From contig CALUIV010000008.1 in assembly GCA_944320775.1 (NCBI GenBank), positions 1 through 64,000 of the forward strand: a stretch of 64,000 nt of DNA, in the 5' to 3' direction. The notes under the pieces are model-generated. The model worked only from the letters and a program-made list of their open reading frames with translations. It did no database searches and had not been told where the DNA came from. Below are positions 27,118 through 36,913 of the stretch, in pieces; within the stretch, counting starts at the first letter, position 1; each line of letters begins with the position of its first letter. Both the position numbers and the translations under genes were made by a program. This DNA comes from an uncultured Paraprevotella sp. (lineage in GTDB: Bacteria > Bacteroidota > Bacteroidia > Bacteroidales > Bacteroidaceae).

Positions 27118-29265
27118 ATGAAAAAGTATTGGATATTCATAAGTGCATTATGTATATGTGCTTGTAGTGGAAAAGTTTCAACTGACAAAGGAGAAACAGG
27201 CTGGCAGAAAGAAACTTCCGGCGTGTGGATCATGTCTGTTGGGACTCCAGAAAAGGTGAACCTGTTGAGTGAATTACATATCACTCCGAAGGTGGATGCT
27301 ATTCAAAGGATGGGTGAAGCGGATCTTCCCATTTCGGAACAGGATATTACGGCAGAGTTAGTGGATGGAAAGACTTATATCCGTTTCCCGCTGGAAAAGG
27401 ATGAAAAGATATTCGGTTTGGGCTTAAACTTTAAAACGGTTGAGCAGCGGGGACGTATTATGCGTCTGCATGTCGATCATTACGGAGGTACGGATGATGG
27501 ACGTACCCATGCGCCAGTTCCGTTTTTCGTTTCTTCCAGAGGATATGGGGCATTGATAAATAGTGCCCGCTATATAGATGTTTGGTGTGGTACGAGTGTG
27601 CGGAAGGACAGTAAGAACCCTCCGGTAGTAAGAGACAGGAATACGGATAAGCAATGGGCAGCTCAACCATATTCGGATAATCTGGAATTCTTAGTTCCGG
27701 CTGAGGGGGTAGAAATTGTCTTATTTGGAGGACCTACGATGTTGGATGTCGTACGTCGGTTCAATCTGTATAATGGAGGAGGGGTTTTACCTCCGAAGTG
27801 GGGGTTGGGCTTTTGGCATCGTGTCCCTACTTTGTTTTCAGATAAAGAAGTGAATGAAGAAGTAGCTGAGTTTGAAAAGAGAGGATTCCCGTTGAGTGTG
27901 ATAGGACTGGAACCGGGCTGGATGAGCCGTTCTTATCCATGTACGTATGAATGGGATGCCACTCGCTTTCCTGATCCGGAAGGTTTTGTCAAAGGTTTGA
28001 ATGATAAGCATATCAAGACCAATGTATGGATCAATCCGTATGTGTCACCTGATGGAGAACTGTATGAAAAGATCGAGCCATATACCGGTTCTCATACTGT
28101 CTGGTGTGGTATTGTTCCGGATTATTCATTACCGGAAACTAAAAAGATTATGACTGATCATTTCAAGAAGCATCAATTGGATAAAGGAGTAAGTGGCTAT
28201 AAGATGGATGAAAATGACGGTTTTGATTCTTGGTTATGGCCGGATGTGGCAAAGTTTCCTTCAGGGAATAGTGCAGAGCAATTACGTCAAATATATGGTT
28301 CCTTGATGCAGGATGTGACCACACAAATGTATCGTTCTGCAAATAAACGCACTTATGGTTTGGTACGAGCTGCTAATGCGGGAACAACATCTTATCCTTA
28401 TGTCATATATAACGATTATTATAATCATCGTGATTTTATTACTGCCTTAATAAATAGTTCCTTTATCGGTATTCTTTGGACTCCAGAAGTTCGTTCGTCA
28501 GGAAATGCGGAAGAATGGTTGCGTCGAATGCAGACCGTTTGCTTCTCACCGTTAGCAATGTTAAACGCTTGGGCTGATGGAACAAAACCTTGGAGCTTTC
28601 CTGAAGTCGAGAAAGCTGTACAGGAGGTAGCATCGTTACGAACTCAACTGATCCCCTATCTTTATACGGCATTTGCAGATTATGCCTTTTATGGAACTCC
28701 TCCTGTGCGCGCCATGAATCTGGAACCGGGTTACCAGGCTAAAACGACCGACGAGCAAGGCGAGTTGGATGCTACCAAGAACCCTTACGCCATGGCTGTT
28801 CGTCGGGAAGTAAAAGACCAGTTTATGGTTGGTCCTAGTTTATTGGTTGCGCCTTTGTTTGCTGGAGAAGAAGAACGTCAGGTTGTGTTGCCCCAAGGTA
28901 AATGGTATGATTTCTATACAGGGAAATATGTAGGAGAAGGAGAAGTCATTACCGTTAAACCAGGTTTGGATAAAATACCGGTATATGTAAAAGATGGAGG
29001 TATTATTCCTTTGTGGCCCAAATTGACAAAAGTGGATACAGAAAAACACCCGATTGAAATCCGGTATTATGGAAAGAAACCATCAATTTATGAACTTTAT
29101 GATGATGATGGTGAGACATACGATTATGAGAGAGGGGAGTATTTACGAATTTCAATTGAAGTAAAAGTTGATTCTGAAGGAAAAAAGAAAGGAGAAGTTC
29201 GTGTTCCGGAAGGAAAATCAACATGGTCTTATGGAGATTTTTCATTTAAGTATATGACGGAATAA
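27118..29265 (+). CDS. GH31 lipoprotein
   Basis: A 715-residue protein. The signal ends in lipobox CICAC, so it is probably membrane-anchored. An N-terminal mutarotase-like domain is followed by the GH31 barrel: WGLGFWHRVP, VIGLEPGWMS, and the nucleophile Asp364 in YKMDENDGF. The acid/base is not in the usual RWSGDN context; Asp433 in VIYNDYYNHRDF is the best candidate. C-terminal beta domains (DQFMVGPSLLVAPLF, YELYDDDGETYDYERGEY) are typical. It is clearly divergent from the GH31 at 17537 (no DWRYWG), so a different substrate is expected (alpha-xylose, alpha-glucose or alpha-galactose). The gene lies directly upstream of the broken GH2. Confidence 0.87.
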   Translation: MKKYWIFISALCICACSGKVSTDKGETGWQKETSGVWIMSVGTPEKVNLLSELHITPKVDAIQRMGEADLPISEQDITAELVDGKTYIRFPLEKDEKIFGLGLNFKTVEQRGRIMRLHVDHYGGTDDGRTHAPVPFFVSSRGYGALINSARYIDVWCGTSVRKDSKNPPVVRDRNTDKQWAAQPYSDNLEFLVPAEGVEIVLFGGPTMLDVVRRFNLYNGGGVLPPKWGLGFWHRVPTLFSDKEVNEEVAEFEKRGFPLSVIGLEPGWMSRSYPCTYEWDATRFPDPEGFVKGLNDKHIKTNVWINPYVSPDGELYEKIEPYTGSHTVWCGIVPDYSLPETKKIMTDHFKKHQLDKGVSGYKMDENDGFDSWLWPDVAKFPSGNSAEQLRQIYGSLMQDVTTQMYRSANKRTYGLVRAANAGTTSYPYVIYNDYYNHRDFITALINSSFIGILWTPEVRSSGNAEEWLRRMQTVCFSPLAMLNAWADGTKPWSFPEVEKAVQEVASLRTQLIPYLYTAFADYAFYGTPPVRAMNLEPGYQAKTTDEQGELDATKNPYAMAVRREVKDQFMVGPSLLVAPLFAGEEERQVVLPQGKWYDFYTGKYVGEGEVITVKPGLDKIPVYVKDGGIIPLWPKLTKVDTEKHPIEIRYYGKKPSIYELYDDDGETYDYERGEYLRISIEVKVDSEGKKKGEVRVPEGKSTWSYGDFSFKYMTE

Positions 29266-29329
29266 TACAATTTATCTCTGCAAGAATAAATAGAGTTTTA
29301 TTCAATGATTTGATATAAACTGTTTTTAT

Positions 29330-30951
29330 ATGAAAAATATATCAAAATTTTTAGGATGTTTGGCGTACGTGAAACCAGTGTTTCGCGCGACGGCTTTTTC
29401 TTGAATGGCCGCCGGGTAGAGATCAAAGGGGGTTGTAACCATCACGATCTGGGAGCGTTGGGAGCCGCCTTCAACCGGAGTGCACTGGAACGCCAGTTCC
29501 GTATTATGCGGGAGATGGGATGTAACTCCATCCGTACGTCGCACAACCCTCCTGCTCCGGAATTATTGGATTTGGCAGACAAAACCGGTATGCTGATTAT
29601 GGATGAGGCCTTCGATGCCTGGGCACATGGTAAGCGGGAATGGGACTATAATAAAATGTACGAGGCATGGCATCAGAAAGATTTGGAGGCCCTTGTTCGT
29701 CGTGACTGGAACCATCCTTCCGTTGTTTTCTGGTCGATCGGAAATGAAGTATTGGAACAGCAGAATGTGGAAATGACACGCCACTTGGTCGAGATCGTCA
29801 AGGAATTGGACAAGACTCGTCCGGTGACGAATGGATATAATGATCCGAATGGAGGACGGGCTTCAGGAGCCAGTATGGCATTGGACGTGATGGGCGTCAA
29901 TTATTTTTTCTAGGAACAGGCCAAATGGGATCAGGACGAACGCTATAAGGATATGCCGACAATCGGTACGGAAACATCTTCCTGTTTGAGCACACGTGGC
30001 GTTTATTTCCTGGGTGATACGATCCGCAAGGATTTCCAGATTACTTCCTATGATGTGGATGCTCCGGGTTGTAATCCGGATACCCAATTTGCAACCAATT
30101 ACCGCTACTCGCATTTGTTGGGTGAATACGTTTGGACAGGATTTGATTATTTGGGCGAGCCGACTCCGTTTAATTCAGACAATACCAATTTGCTGAACTT
30201 CCGGACTGATCCGTCGAAACGGGCCGAACTGGAAAAACAGTTGGCAGAATTGGCACGTACGCAACCACCTTCGCGGAGTAGTTATTTCGGTATAGTCGAT
30301 TTGGCCGGATTCCCGAAAGACCGTTATTATCTGTACCAGTCGCATTGGCGTCCGGATTTCCCGATGGCACATATTCTGCCGCATTGGAACTGGGTAGGTC
30401 GTGAAGGGCAAATCATTCCAGTACATGTTTATACCTCCGGAACGGAAGCCGAATTGTTTGTCAATGGCAAGAGTTATGGACGTAAGGCGAAAGAAGAAGG
30501 CAAGGATTTCCGATTGGTTTGGGACAGTGTCGTATATCAGCCTGGAAGTGTAAAAGTCATAGCTTATAAGGATGGAAAAGAATGGGCGGAAGATGAAATC
30601 CAGACAACCGGTGTGGCCCGGAAGATTCAATTGTCGGTAGATCATGCTTCGATAACAGGCAGTGAAGACGAATTGGCATTCGTAACTGCAACGATCGTAG
30701 ATGCATCCGGACGAAAAGTACCGACCGCCTGCTTACCGTTGAAAGTAGAAGTTACAGGTTGTGGTGAATTAGTTGCCACGGATAATGGCGATCCGACATC
30801 ATTCACTCCGTTCCAAAGTGCAGAACGGGATTCGTTTAACGGACTGGCATTGGCAATAGTTCGTGGGAAGAAAGGAACTACGGGAAAGATGCAAGTTCAA
30901 GTAAGCTGTACCGGTCTGGAATCCGCTTCGATAGAATTTGAAATAAAATAA
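29330..30951 (+). pseudogene. Broken GH2 beta-galactosidase (deletion plus internal amber stop)
   Basis: The coding sequence corresponds to residues from about 310 to the end of the intact GH2 paralogue at 32311. FGVRETSVSRDGFFLNGRR matches FGFRTIQFTHDSGFLLNGK, then CNHHDLGALG, TSHNPPAPELLDLADK, WSIGNEV (acid/base Glu), GTETSS (nucleophile region), the DUF4982-like HILPHWNW domain and the GH2 C-terminal domain. Two lesions are visible. First, the N-terminal sugar-binding and Ig-like domains are missing: an ATG at 29330 with a few signal-peptide-like codons (MKNISKFLG) runs into the middle of the gene out of frame, as expected from an internal deletion. Second, a TAG at 29911-29913 interrupts the frame between NYFF and EQAKWD, just before the nucleophile. 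The remainder is otherwise open to 30951, so inactivation looks recent. Confidence 0.88.
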
Positions 30952-31062
30952 AAGAAAGGAGAAAAGTTTTCTCGTTTGTTACTCAGGTTGAGGAAACTTA
31001 CTACGTAATCGTTATAAAAGATTTTGATGGATTGATAAAAAATAAATAAATAAATGTAGAAT

Positions 31063-32121
31063 ATGAAAAAGTTATTTTATTGTACAGTATTGTGGGTGGC
31101 GTTTGCTACTCTGGCATTGGCCAAAGGGCCGAAAAATATCATTATTATGATTGGTGACGGGATGGGTATCAACCAGATTCAAGCAGCTTATACGCAGAAT
31201 GGTGGATACCTGAATATGACAGACCGTTGCCCTTTTGTGGGCTTGCGTCGAACGAACTCCGCCAATAACTACACAACCGATTCGGCTGCTGGTGGAACGG
31301 CTATTGCCACAGGTACGAAAACAAACAATGGAATGGTCGGTATGACCCCGGACAGCGTTCCGTTGAATTCGATTATCCGGCTGGCTTCCTTGAAAGGCTT
31401 GTCGACGGGAGTCATTGCTACCAGTTCGTTGACGGATGCCACTCCGGCCTCATTCGTAGCTCATCAACCTTCACGTTATATGCAGGAAGAAATTGCGGCA
31501 GATTATTTGAATAGCAACATTAATCTTTTTATTGGTGGTGGGAGAAAATATTTTGAGCAGCGGAAAGATGGCCGGAACATATCGGAAGAAATGGAGCAAA
31601 AGGGGTACGAGGTAGTTTATTCCTTGGCTGAAGCTAAGGATATCTCCGGTAATCTGGGCGTGTTGCTTTCCGAAGACGGGATGGAACCGGTTGATAAGCG
31701 AGAAAATGTCTTTCTGGTAAATGCTACGGAATTGGCTATCGAGCATTTGTCTCAGAATAAAAAAGGATTTGTTCTGGTGGTGGAAGGTTCCCAAATAGAT
31801 TGGGGGGGACATAACAATGACCAGGAGTATATGGTGGGCGAATTACTCGACTTTGACCGGGCGGTAGGCAAAGCGCTCGATTTTGCTGAAAAAGACGGCA
31901 ACACGCTGGTAGTCATTACGGCCGACCATGAAACAGGCGGTATTGCCATCCATGGTGGCGACTACGACAAGAAAGAGGTTAAAGTGAAGTATACAACAGG
32001 TGGACATTCTGCTTCTCCTGTCCCGTTTTTCTCTTACGGACCTGGTGCCGAACAGTTTGCCGGCTTTAAAGACAATACTGTCTCTTTCCATTTGATGAAA
32101 AAACTGTTAGGAATAAGATAG
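31063..32121 (+). CDS. Secreted alkaline phosphatase
   Basis: A 352-residue member of the alkaline phosphatase superfamily with signal peptide (ATLALAKG). The metal ligand Asp32 is in IGDGMG, the nucleophile Ser74 in YTTDSAAGGTAIATG, and further metal ligands lie in IDWGGHNND, TADHETGG and TTGGHSASPVP. It is shorter than E. coli PhoA (about 450 residues) but complete at the motif level, as in small Bacteroidetes enzymes. It hydrolyses phosphomonoesters in the periplasm. It sits between a broken and an intact GH2 in the glycosidase cluster, which may point to a phosphorylated glycan substrate, or may be coincidental. The 111 bp and 189 bp gaps on either side suggest separate translation units. 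Confidence 0.9.
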   Translation: MKKLFYCTVLWVAFATLALAKGPKNIIIMIGDGMGINQIQAAYTQNGGYLNMTDRCPFVGLRRTNSANNYTTDSAAGGTAIATGTKTNNGMVGMTPDSVPLNSIIRLASLKGLSTGVIATSSLTDATPASFVAHQPSRYMQEEIAADYLNSNINLFIGGGRKYFEQRKDGRNISEEMEQKGYEVVYSLAEAKDISGNLGVLLSEDGMEPVDKRENVFLVNATELAIEHLSQNKKGFVLVVEGSQIDWGGHNNDQEYMVGELLDFDRAVGKALDFAEKDGNTLVVITADHETGGIAIHGGDYDKKEVKVKYTTGGHSASPVPFFSYGPGAEQFAGFKDNTVSFHLMKKLLGIR

Positions 32122-32310
32122 GAAAAATGGTGGTTTCATTGATGGATCAAACAAGAGCTACTTCAGAATCCATCTTTGAATTGATGTTTGGAAAAGAAGG
32201 TACGTAAGGAGGAGGGACATTATATCAGCTGGAATACGGATAAAGGGTGCATTTCGTTCGATTTATATTCGAGACAGGAATGATTTTGTAAAAACAATAA
32301 CTTTATAGTA

Positions 32311-34875
32311 ATGAAAACATCGATGAAGTATATATTAGGTTTATTTTTTCTGGTGTCTTTCTCTATGCAAGTATATGCCGGGAAAACGAGGGTAGTAGAG
32401 AATTTTGATTATGACTGGTTGTTCAAACGGTATGGATTACAGGCCGATGGTACAAGGATAGAGGAGCCGGAATCCGTGCAGAATGTTTCCTTTGACGATT
32501 CCTGTTGGAAACGCTTGGATTTACCACATGATTGGGCAATAGAAGGACCTTTTCGTGCCGATCTGGAAGGATTCACGGGTAAACTACCCTGGCGTGGAAT
32601 CGGATGGTATCGGAAGTATTTCAAAGTAGGAAAAAAGGATAAAGGGAGGCGGTTCTATTTGGATTTTGATGGTGCAATGGCACATGCAGAGGTCTGGTTA
32701 AATGGTAAGAAGGTAGGTGCTCATCCTTATGGCTACACTTCTTTTCGTGTAGATTTGACTCCTTATCTTTTCTTTGGTGGTGAAAATGTTGTGGCTGTGC
32801 GGCTGAATACAGAAAATATTGGTTCACGTTGGTATCCTGGGGCGGGTATCTATAGGCATGTACGTCTGGTGGTGACTTCTCCGGTACATGTAGATCATTG
32901 GGGCGTTTTTGTGACGACTCCTTATGTTTCAGAGACAACAGCTGAAGCGTTGGTTCATGTCCAGATACAGAACCATCTGTCCGTACCGGTTGAAGGCAAT
33001 TATTCAGTGGCAATTTACGAGTTGGATGCAGAGGACTGCATTGGACGGAAGGTCGCTTCCAGTCGTCTTAAGCAGTTACATTTGTCTGCAAATATGCCAA
33101 CTGAAGATAGTGTCGCTCTGAACGTCCGTTCTCCTAAGCGTTGGACTCTGGAGGCTACTAACCGCTATTTGGCCAGGGTGAAGGTGTATGACGGGAAGAA
33201 ATTGATGGATACTTATGAAGTGCCTTTTGGTTTTCGGACCATACAGTTTACTCATGATAGCGGCTTTTTGCTGAATGGTAAGCATGTGCAAATTCAGGGT
33301 ACTTGTAATCATCATGATTTGGGGGCGTTGGGAACAGCTATCAATGCTGTAGCTTTGGAACGCCAACTGAAAATTTTAAAGAGTTTCGGATGTAATGCCC
33401 TTCGGACCTCACACAATATACCTGCTCCCGAGTTATTGGATTTGGCAGATAAAATGGGTTTTCTGGTGATGGATGAAGCTTTCGACTGTTGGAAAGCGGG
33501 TAAACAGCCGGGTGATTACGGCTCTTTGTTTGACGAATGGCATGAGAAGGACCTGAGGGCTTTGGTGTGCAGGGATAGGAACCATCCTTCGGTGATTTTG
33601 TGGAGTACGGGTAATGAAGTTTCCGAACAGTATCATCCGGAGTTGGGAATAGCACGCTATCTCACGGAGGTGGTACATCGGTATGACAAGACCCGTCCGG
33701 TTACCTTCGGAGCTTCCTATCCCAGTAAATCGGCCATGAACGGTACCGAACTACAGGTAGATGTACACGGTATGAATTATGCGGCCGGTGTCTATGGGGG
33801 ACCTGATTTTTACGGGGAGTTCCTGAACAAGGAAGGTCATGAACACTTGTCTGGCTTTTCAAGTGAAAGCAGTTCGACCATGAGTTCCCGGGGGGAATAT
33901 TTCCCTCGTAGATTTCATGTCTCATCCTACGACCTGAATGAACCGGGTTGGGGAGGATTGCCTGATCAGGAGTTCGCTGCCCTCGATCGTTATCCTGCTA
34001 TTTGCGGAGAATTCGTGTGGACCGGATTTGATTATCTGGGAGAGCCTACTCCTTTCAACAGTGATCGGACCGTCTTGCTGAATCATGCGGCAGCTGTCAA
34101 TGAGGAGGAACTGAAAAAGCAGGAAGAAGAGCTGAAAAGGATAGAACAGGATCGTCCTACGTCACGCAGCAGTTATTTTGGTATCGTCGATCTGGCAGGT
34201 TTTCCTAAGGACCGTTATTACCTCTATCAGGCACGTTGGATGCCCGATTATCCGATGGTACATATCCTGCCGCATTGGAACTGGGAAGGCAGGGAAGGAC
34301 AGAAAGTACCGGTCTTCGTCTATTCGTCCGGTGATGAGGTGGAACTTTTCTTGAATGGTAAATCTTTGGGGAAGAAATTCAAACAGCCGTATGAATATCG
34401 TTTCCGCTGGGATAGTGTCCGTTATGAATCCGGTGAGTTGAAGGCAATCGCATATAAAGACGGTAAGAAATGGGCGGAGAAGCACGTGCAGACAACCGGT
34501 AAGCCGGTAAAGCTGAAGCTGATCCCTGACAAGACAGTGCTGAAATCAGATGGCGAGGATCTGATTTTTGTACGGGTTTCTGTCCTGGATGAAGAGGGTA
34601 ATGAAGTCCCCACGGCTGAACCTCTGATTACAAGTTCTGTGTCCGGACCTGGAATTATTGCAGCCACGGACAATGGCGACCCCACTTGTCTGATTCCTTT
34701 TCATGAGCCGAAGAGGCCTGCTTTTAATGGCTTGTATTTAGCAATAGTAAAAGCAAGAAAAGGAAGTAAAGGGAAACTGCGTTTACGGGTCGAGGCTGAC
34801 GGACTGGGCAAGGAAGAATTTGATTTCCAGATTCAGAATAAGAGTGGCAAAAATGAACGTTTGTTGACTGATTGA
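32311..34875 (+). CDS. GH2 beta-galactosidase-type enzyme
   Basis: An 854-residue secreted protein with signal peptide (MQVYAG). Domain order: sugar-binding jelly roll (about 25-190, RLDLPHDWAIEGPF, GIGWYRKYF), Ig-like domain (about 190-305), TIM barrel (about 305-600) with the acid/base Glu436 in WSTGNEVSE and a candidate nucleophile Glu519 in FSSESSS, then a DUF4982-like domain (HILPHWNWEGREGQ, VELFLNGKSLG) and a GH2 C-terminal domain (SVSGPGIIAATDNGDPT). Bacteroidales GH2 enzymes of this layout are mostly beta-galactosidases, some beta-glucuronidases. It is the intact paralogue of the broken gene at 29330-30951. Confidence 0.9.
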   Translation: MKTSMKYILGLFFLVSFSMQVYAGKTRVVENFDYDWLFKRYGLQADGTRIEEPESVQNVSFDDSCWKRLDLPHDWAIEGPFRADLEGFTGKLPWRGIGWYRKYFKVGKKDKGRRFYLDFDGAMAHAEVWLNGKKVGAHPYGYTSFRVDLTPYLFFGGENVVAVRLNTENIGSRWYPGAGIYRHVRLVVTSPVHVDHWGVFVTTPYVSETTAEALVHVQIQNHLSVPVEGNYSVAIYELDAEDCIGRKVASSRLKQLHLSANMPTEDSVALNVRSPKRWTLEATNRYLARVKVYDGKKLMDTYEVPFGFRTIQFTHDSGFLLNGKHVQIQGTCNHHDLGALGTAINAVALERQLKILKSFGCNALRTSHNIPAPELLDLADKMGFLVMDEAFDCWKAGKQPGDYGSLFDEWHEKDLRALVCRDRNHPSVILWSTGNEVSEQYHPELGIARYLTEVVHRYDKTRPVTFGASYPSKSAMNGTELQVDVHGMNYAAGVYGGPDFYGEFLNKEGHEHLSGFSSESSSTMSSRGEYFPRRFHVSSYDLNEPGWGGLPDQEFAALDRYPAICGEFVWTGFDYLGEPTPFNSDRTVLLNHAAAVNEEELKKQEEELKRIEQDRPTSRSSYFGIVDLAGFPKDRYYLYQARWMPDYPMVHILPHWNWEGREGQKVPVFVYSSGDEVELFLNGKSLGKKFKQPYEYRFRWDSVRYESGELKAIAYKDGKKWAEKHVQTTGKPVKLKLIPDKTVLKSDGEDLIFVRVSVLDEEGNEVPTAEPLITSSVSGPGIIAATDNGDPTCLIPFHEPKRPAFNGLYLAIVKARKGSKGKLRLRVEADGLGKEEFDFQIQNKSGKNERLLTD

Positions 34876-34975
34876 ACATTATAGGGACAGCACCCTTGCC
34901 TACGTGAGAGTGGTAACCCAAACAGATTCCGACTAATAATCTTTAGAAAGTAAATAGACCAAAAGAGAGAAGAAT

Positions 34976-36703
34976 ATGTATAAAATGGGAATTATTGGCC
35001 TATTGCTGGCCTCGTTATGGGCTTGTGGTGTGGAAAAGCCAATTGAAACAGGAATTAAAGAAAATCCGTCTACTTTTTGTAATCCGCTGAACTTGGATTA
35101 CCGCTTTATGAAAATTGATGGGGGAGATGGTATTCGGGAAGCTGCGGATCCGGTTGTGGTCCGTTATAAGGACAAATATTTATTGTTTGCGTCTAAGTCT
35201 TCCGGTTATTGGTATTCTTTTGACTTTAATACATGGACACATGTGGTGATACCGGATTCGGTGTTGCCGATAGAAGATTATGCACCCGCTGTTATGGTGC
35301 AGGACGATTATGTTTATTATGTAGGTTCTACGCATGGTAAAGGAATGCTTTATCGTTCGAATCAGCCGGAATTGGGAAAATGGGAGAAGGTCAAGGAAAT
35401 CTGGTCTTATTGGGACCCTGCCTTTTATATAGAAGGAGATAAGTTGTATCTGTATTATGGATGTTCTCCAGTGGATCCGATTTATGTGGCTGTTCTGGAT
35501 TTGAAAACATTGGAGGAAATAGAAAAGCCCAGACCTTGTCTGAACAGCGATATGCAACACCATGGCTGGGAACGTCCGGGTGAATACAATGAACTGACCC
35601 GGAGACCGTATATTGAAGGAGCTTGGATGACGCGACAAGGTGACAAGTATTATCTGCAATATGCCGCTCCCGGAACGGAATGGAAAACCTATGCTGATGG
35701 AACGTATGTGTCAGATTCGCCTGTTGGACCTTTTGTTTATGCACCGAACAATCCGGTTTCTTACAAGCCTGGTGGCTTTATTGGCGGGGCCGGTCATGGA
35801 TGTCTTTTCCAGGTCGGTTCCAATTATTGGAAAGCTGCCACCAATTCGATTTCAGTCCGGCACATGTTTGAACGTCGTTTGTCTTTTTATCCTACTTATT
35901 TTGATACGAACGGTTATTTGTATTCCGAAACAGCTTTTGGGGATTATCCGATGTTTCTGCCTGCGGAAGAAGAAAGAACAGCCGTGCGTCCGGAATGGAT
36001 GTTACTGTCATTCCGAAAACCGGTTACTGTTTCTTCCGTGAAAGAAGATTTTGGTGTGGAGAATATGGTAGATGAAGATGCCCGAACTGCATGGGTCGCA
36101 AATTCCAATCAGGAAGAATGGGTACAAATTGATCTGTTGAATCAGTGTCAGGTTTGTGCAATACAAGTGAATTATGATGAATATGGAGCCTGTCAGAAAG
36201 GAATAGTACCTGGTATTTATCAGAGTTATGTACTCCGTGCTTCCAGGAATGGTAAAGATTGGTATGTAATTGCCGATAAAAGTCAGAAAAAGACAGATAC
36301 TCCTCATGATTACATCGAATTTGAAGTTCCGTTCGATGCCCGTTTTATCAGGTGGGAGAATAAGGCTTATACTGTTTCTTCAAACGTTTCGTTACGTGAA
36401 ATTCGTGTCTTTGGAAAAGGATATGGGAAAAAACCGGAGGCGGTACAAGGTTTGCATGTCGAAAGAAATGCCATGGATGCCTGTAAATGTCGTCTTACAT
36501 GGAATCCGGTCAGTAATGCTGACGGTTATATTATTCGTTATGGTGTATCTCCCAATAAATTGTATAACAGCATTCAAATATTTAATGATTCCGCACGATT
36601 GGATTTCAGTAGCTTGAATGCAGACCAGAATTATTATTTTTCGATAGCTGCATATAATGAGAATGGAATAAGTCAATATTTGACAAGTTCAGATAAGCGT
36701 TAA
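34976..36703 (+). CDS. GH43-like lipoprotein with F5/8C and FN3 domains
   Basis: A 575-residue protein with lipobox LWAC (after MYKMGIIGLLLAS). The N-terminal 320 residues are a five-bladed propeller of the GH43 type: REAADPVVVRYKDKYLLFAS (base Asp in ADPVV), SYWDPAFYIEGDKLYLYYG (second Asp) and YIEGAWMTRQGDKYYLQYA (acid Glu in IEGAW). Next comes a discoidin/F5-8C (CBM32-like) domain, about 330-475 (NMVDEDARTAWVANSNQEEWVQIDL..FIRWENK..LREIRVFGKG), then a fibronectin type III domain to the end (CRLTWNPVSNADGYIIRYG). Discoidin domains bind terminal galactose-type sugars, which fits the nearby GH2 and GH35. It is the last gene of the cluster and is followed by a terminator. Confidence 0.85.
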   Translation: MYKMGIIGLLLASLWACGVEKPIETGIKENPSTFCNPLNLDYRFMKIDGGDGIREAADPVVVRYKDKYLLFASKSSGYWYSFDFNTWTHVVIPDSVLPIEDYAPAVMVQDDYVYYVGSTHGKGMLYRSNQPELGKWEKVKEIWSYWDPAFYIEGDKLYLYYGCSPVDPIYVAVLDLKTLEEIEKPRPCLNSDMQHHGWERPGEYNELTRRPYIEGAWMTRQGDKYYLQYAAPGTEWKTYADGTYVSDSPVGPFVYAPNNPVSYKPGGFIGGAGHGCLFQVGSNYWKAATNSISVRHMFERRLSFYPTYFDTNGYLYSETAFGDYPMFLPAEEERTAVRPEWMLLSFRKPVTVSSVKEDFGVENMVDEDARTAWVANSNQEEWVQIDLLNQCQVCAIQVNYDEYGACQKGIVPGIYQSYVLRASRNGKDWYVIADKSQKKTDTPHDYIEFEVPFDARFIRWENKAYTVSSNVSLREIRVFGKGYGKKPEAVQGLHVERNAMDACKCRLTWNPVSNADGYIIRYGVSPNKLYNSIQIFNDSARLDFSSLNADQNYYFSIAAYNENGISQYLTSSDKR

Positions 36704-36726
36704 TTATTATAATATCAGTTTTTTGT

Positions 36727-36760
36727 GTCTCCGCAATGTAGAATTGTGGAGACATTTTAT
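36727..36760 (+). terminator. Terminator of the enzyme cluster
   Basis: GTCTCCGCAAT (36727-36737) pairs with ATTGTGGAGAC (36743-36753), with one G-U pair and a 5-nt loop, followed by ATTTTAT. It lies 24 bp after the last cluster gene. Confidence 0.75.
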
Positions 36761-36885
36761 GGGGTACGTTCAGTATCTTTTTCATATAGGTGATTTTTGA
36801 TTGAATTGAGTTTCTGTTGTTTCACTTTTGTTCATTTTTTCTTATTTGTTTATCATTAATATTCGTAAATAAGGTCTTTCTAGAA

Positions 36886-36913
36886 AAATATCTGCATATT
36901 TATGCAGATATTT
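36886..36913. repeat. Perfect 28-bp palindrome
   Basis: AAATATCTGCATA (36886-36898) and TATGCAGATATTT (36901-36913) are perfect inverted copies separated by TT. There is no T-run after it. The 2-base centre is too small for an RNA loop without opening pairs, so a protein-binding site is at least as likely as a hairpin. Confidence 0.6.

Noticed and set aside
34876..34975. Possible structured leader or riboswitch between GH2 and GH43-F5/8C
   Set aside because: Some pairing is possible, but no known riboswitch core or consistent fold could be recognised.
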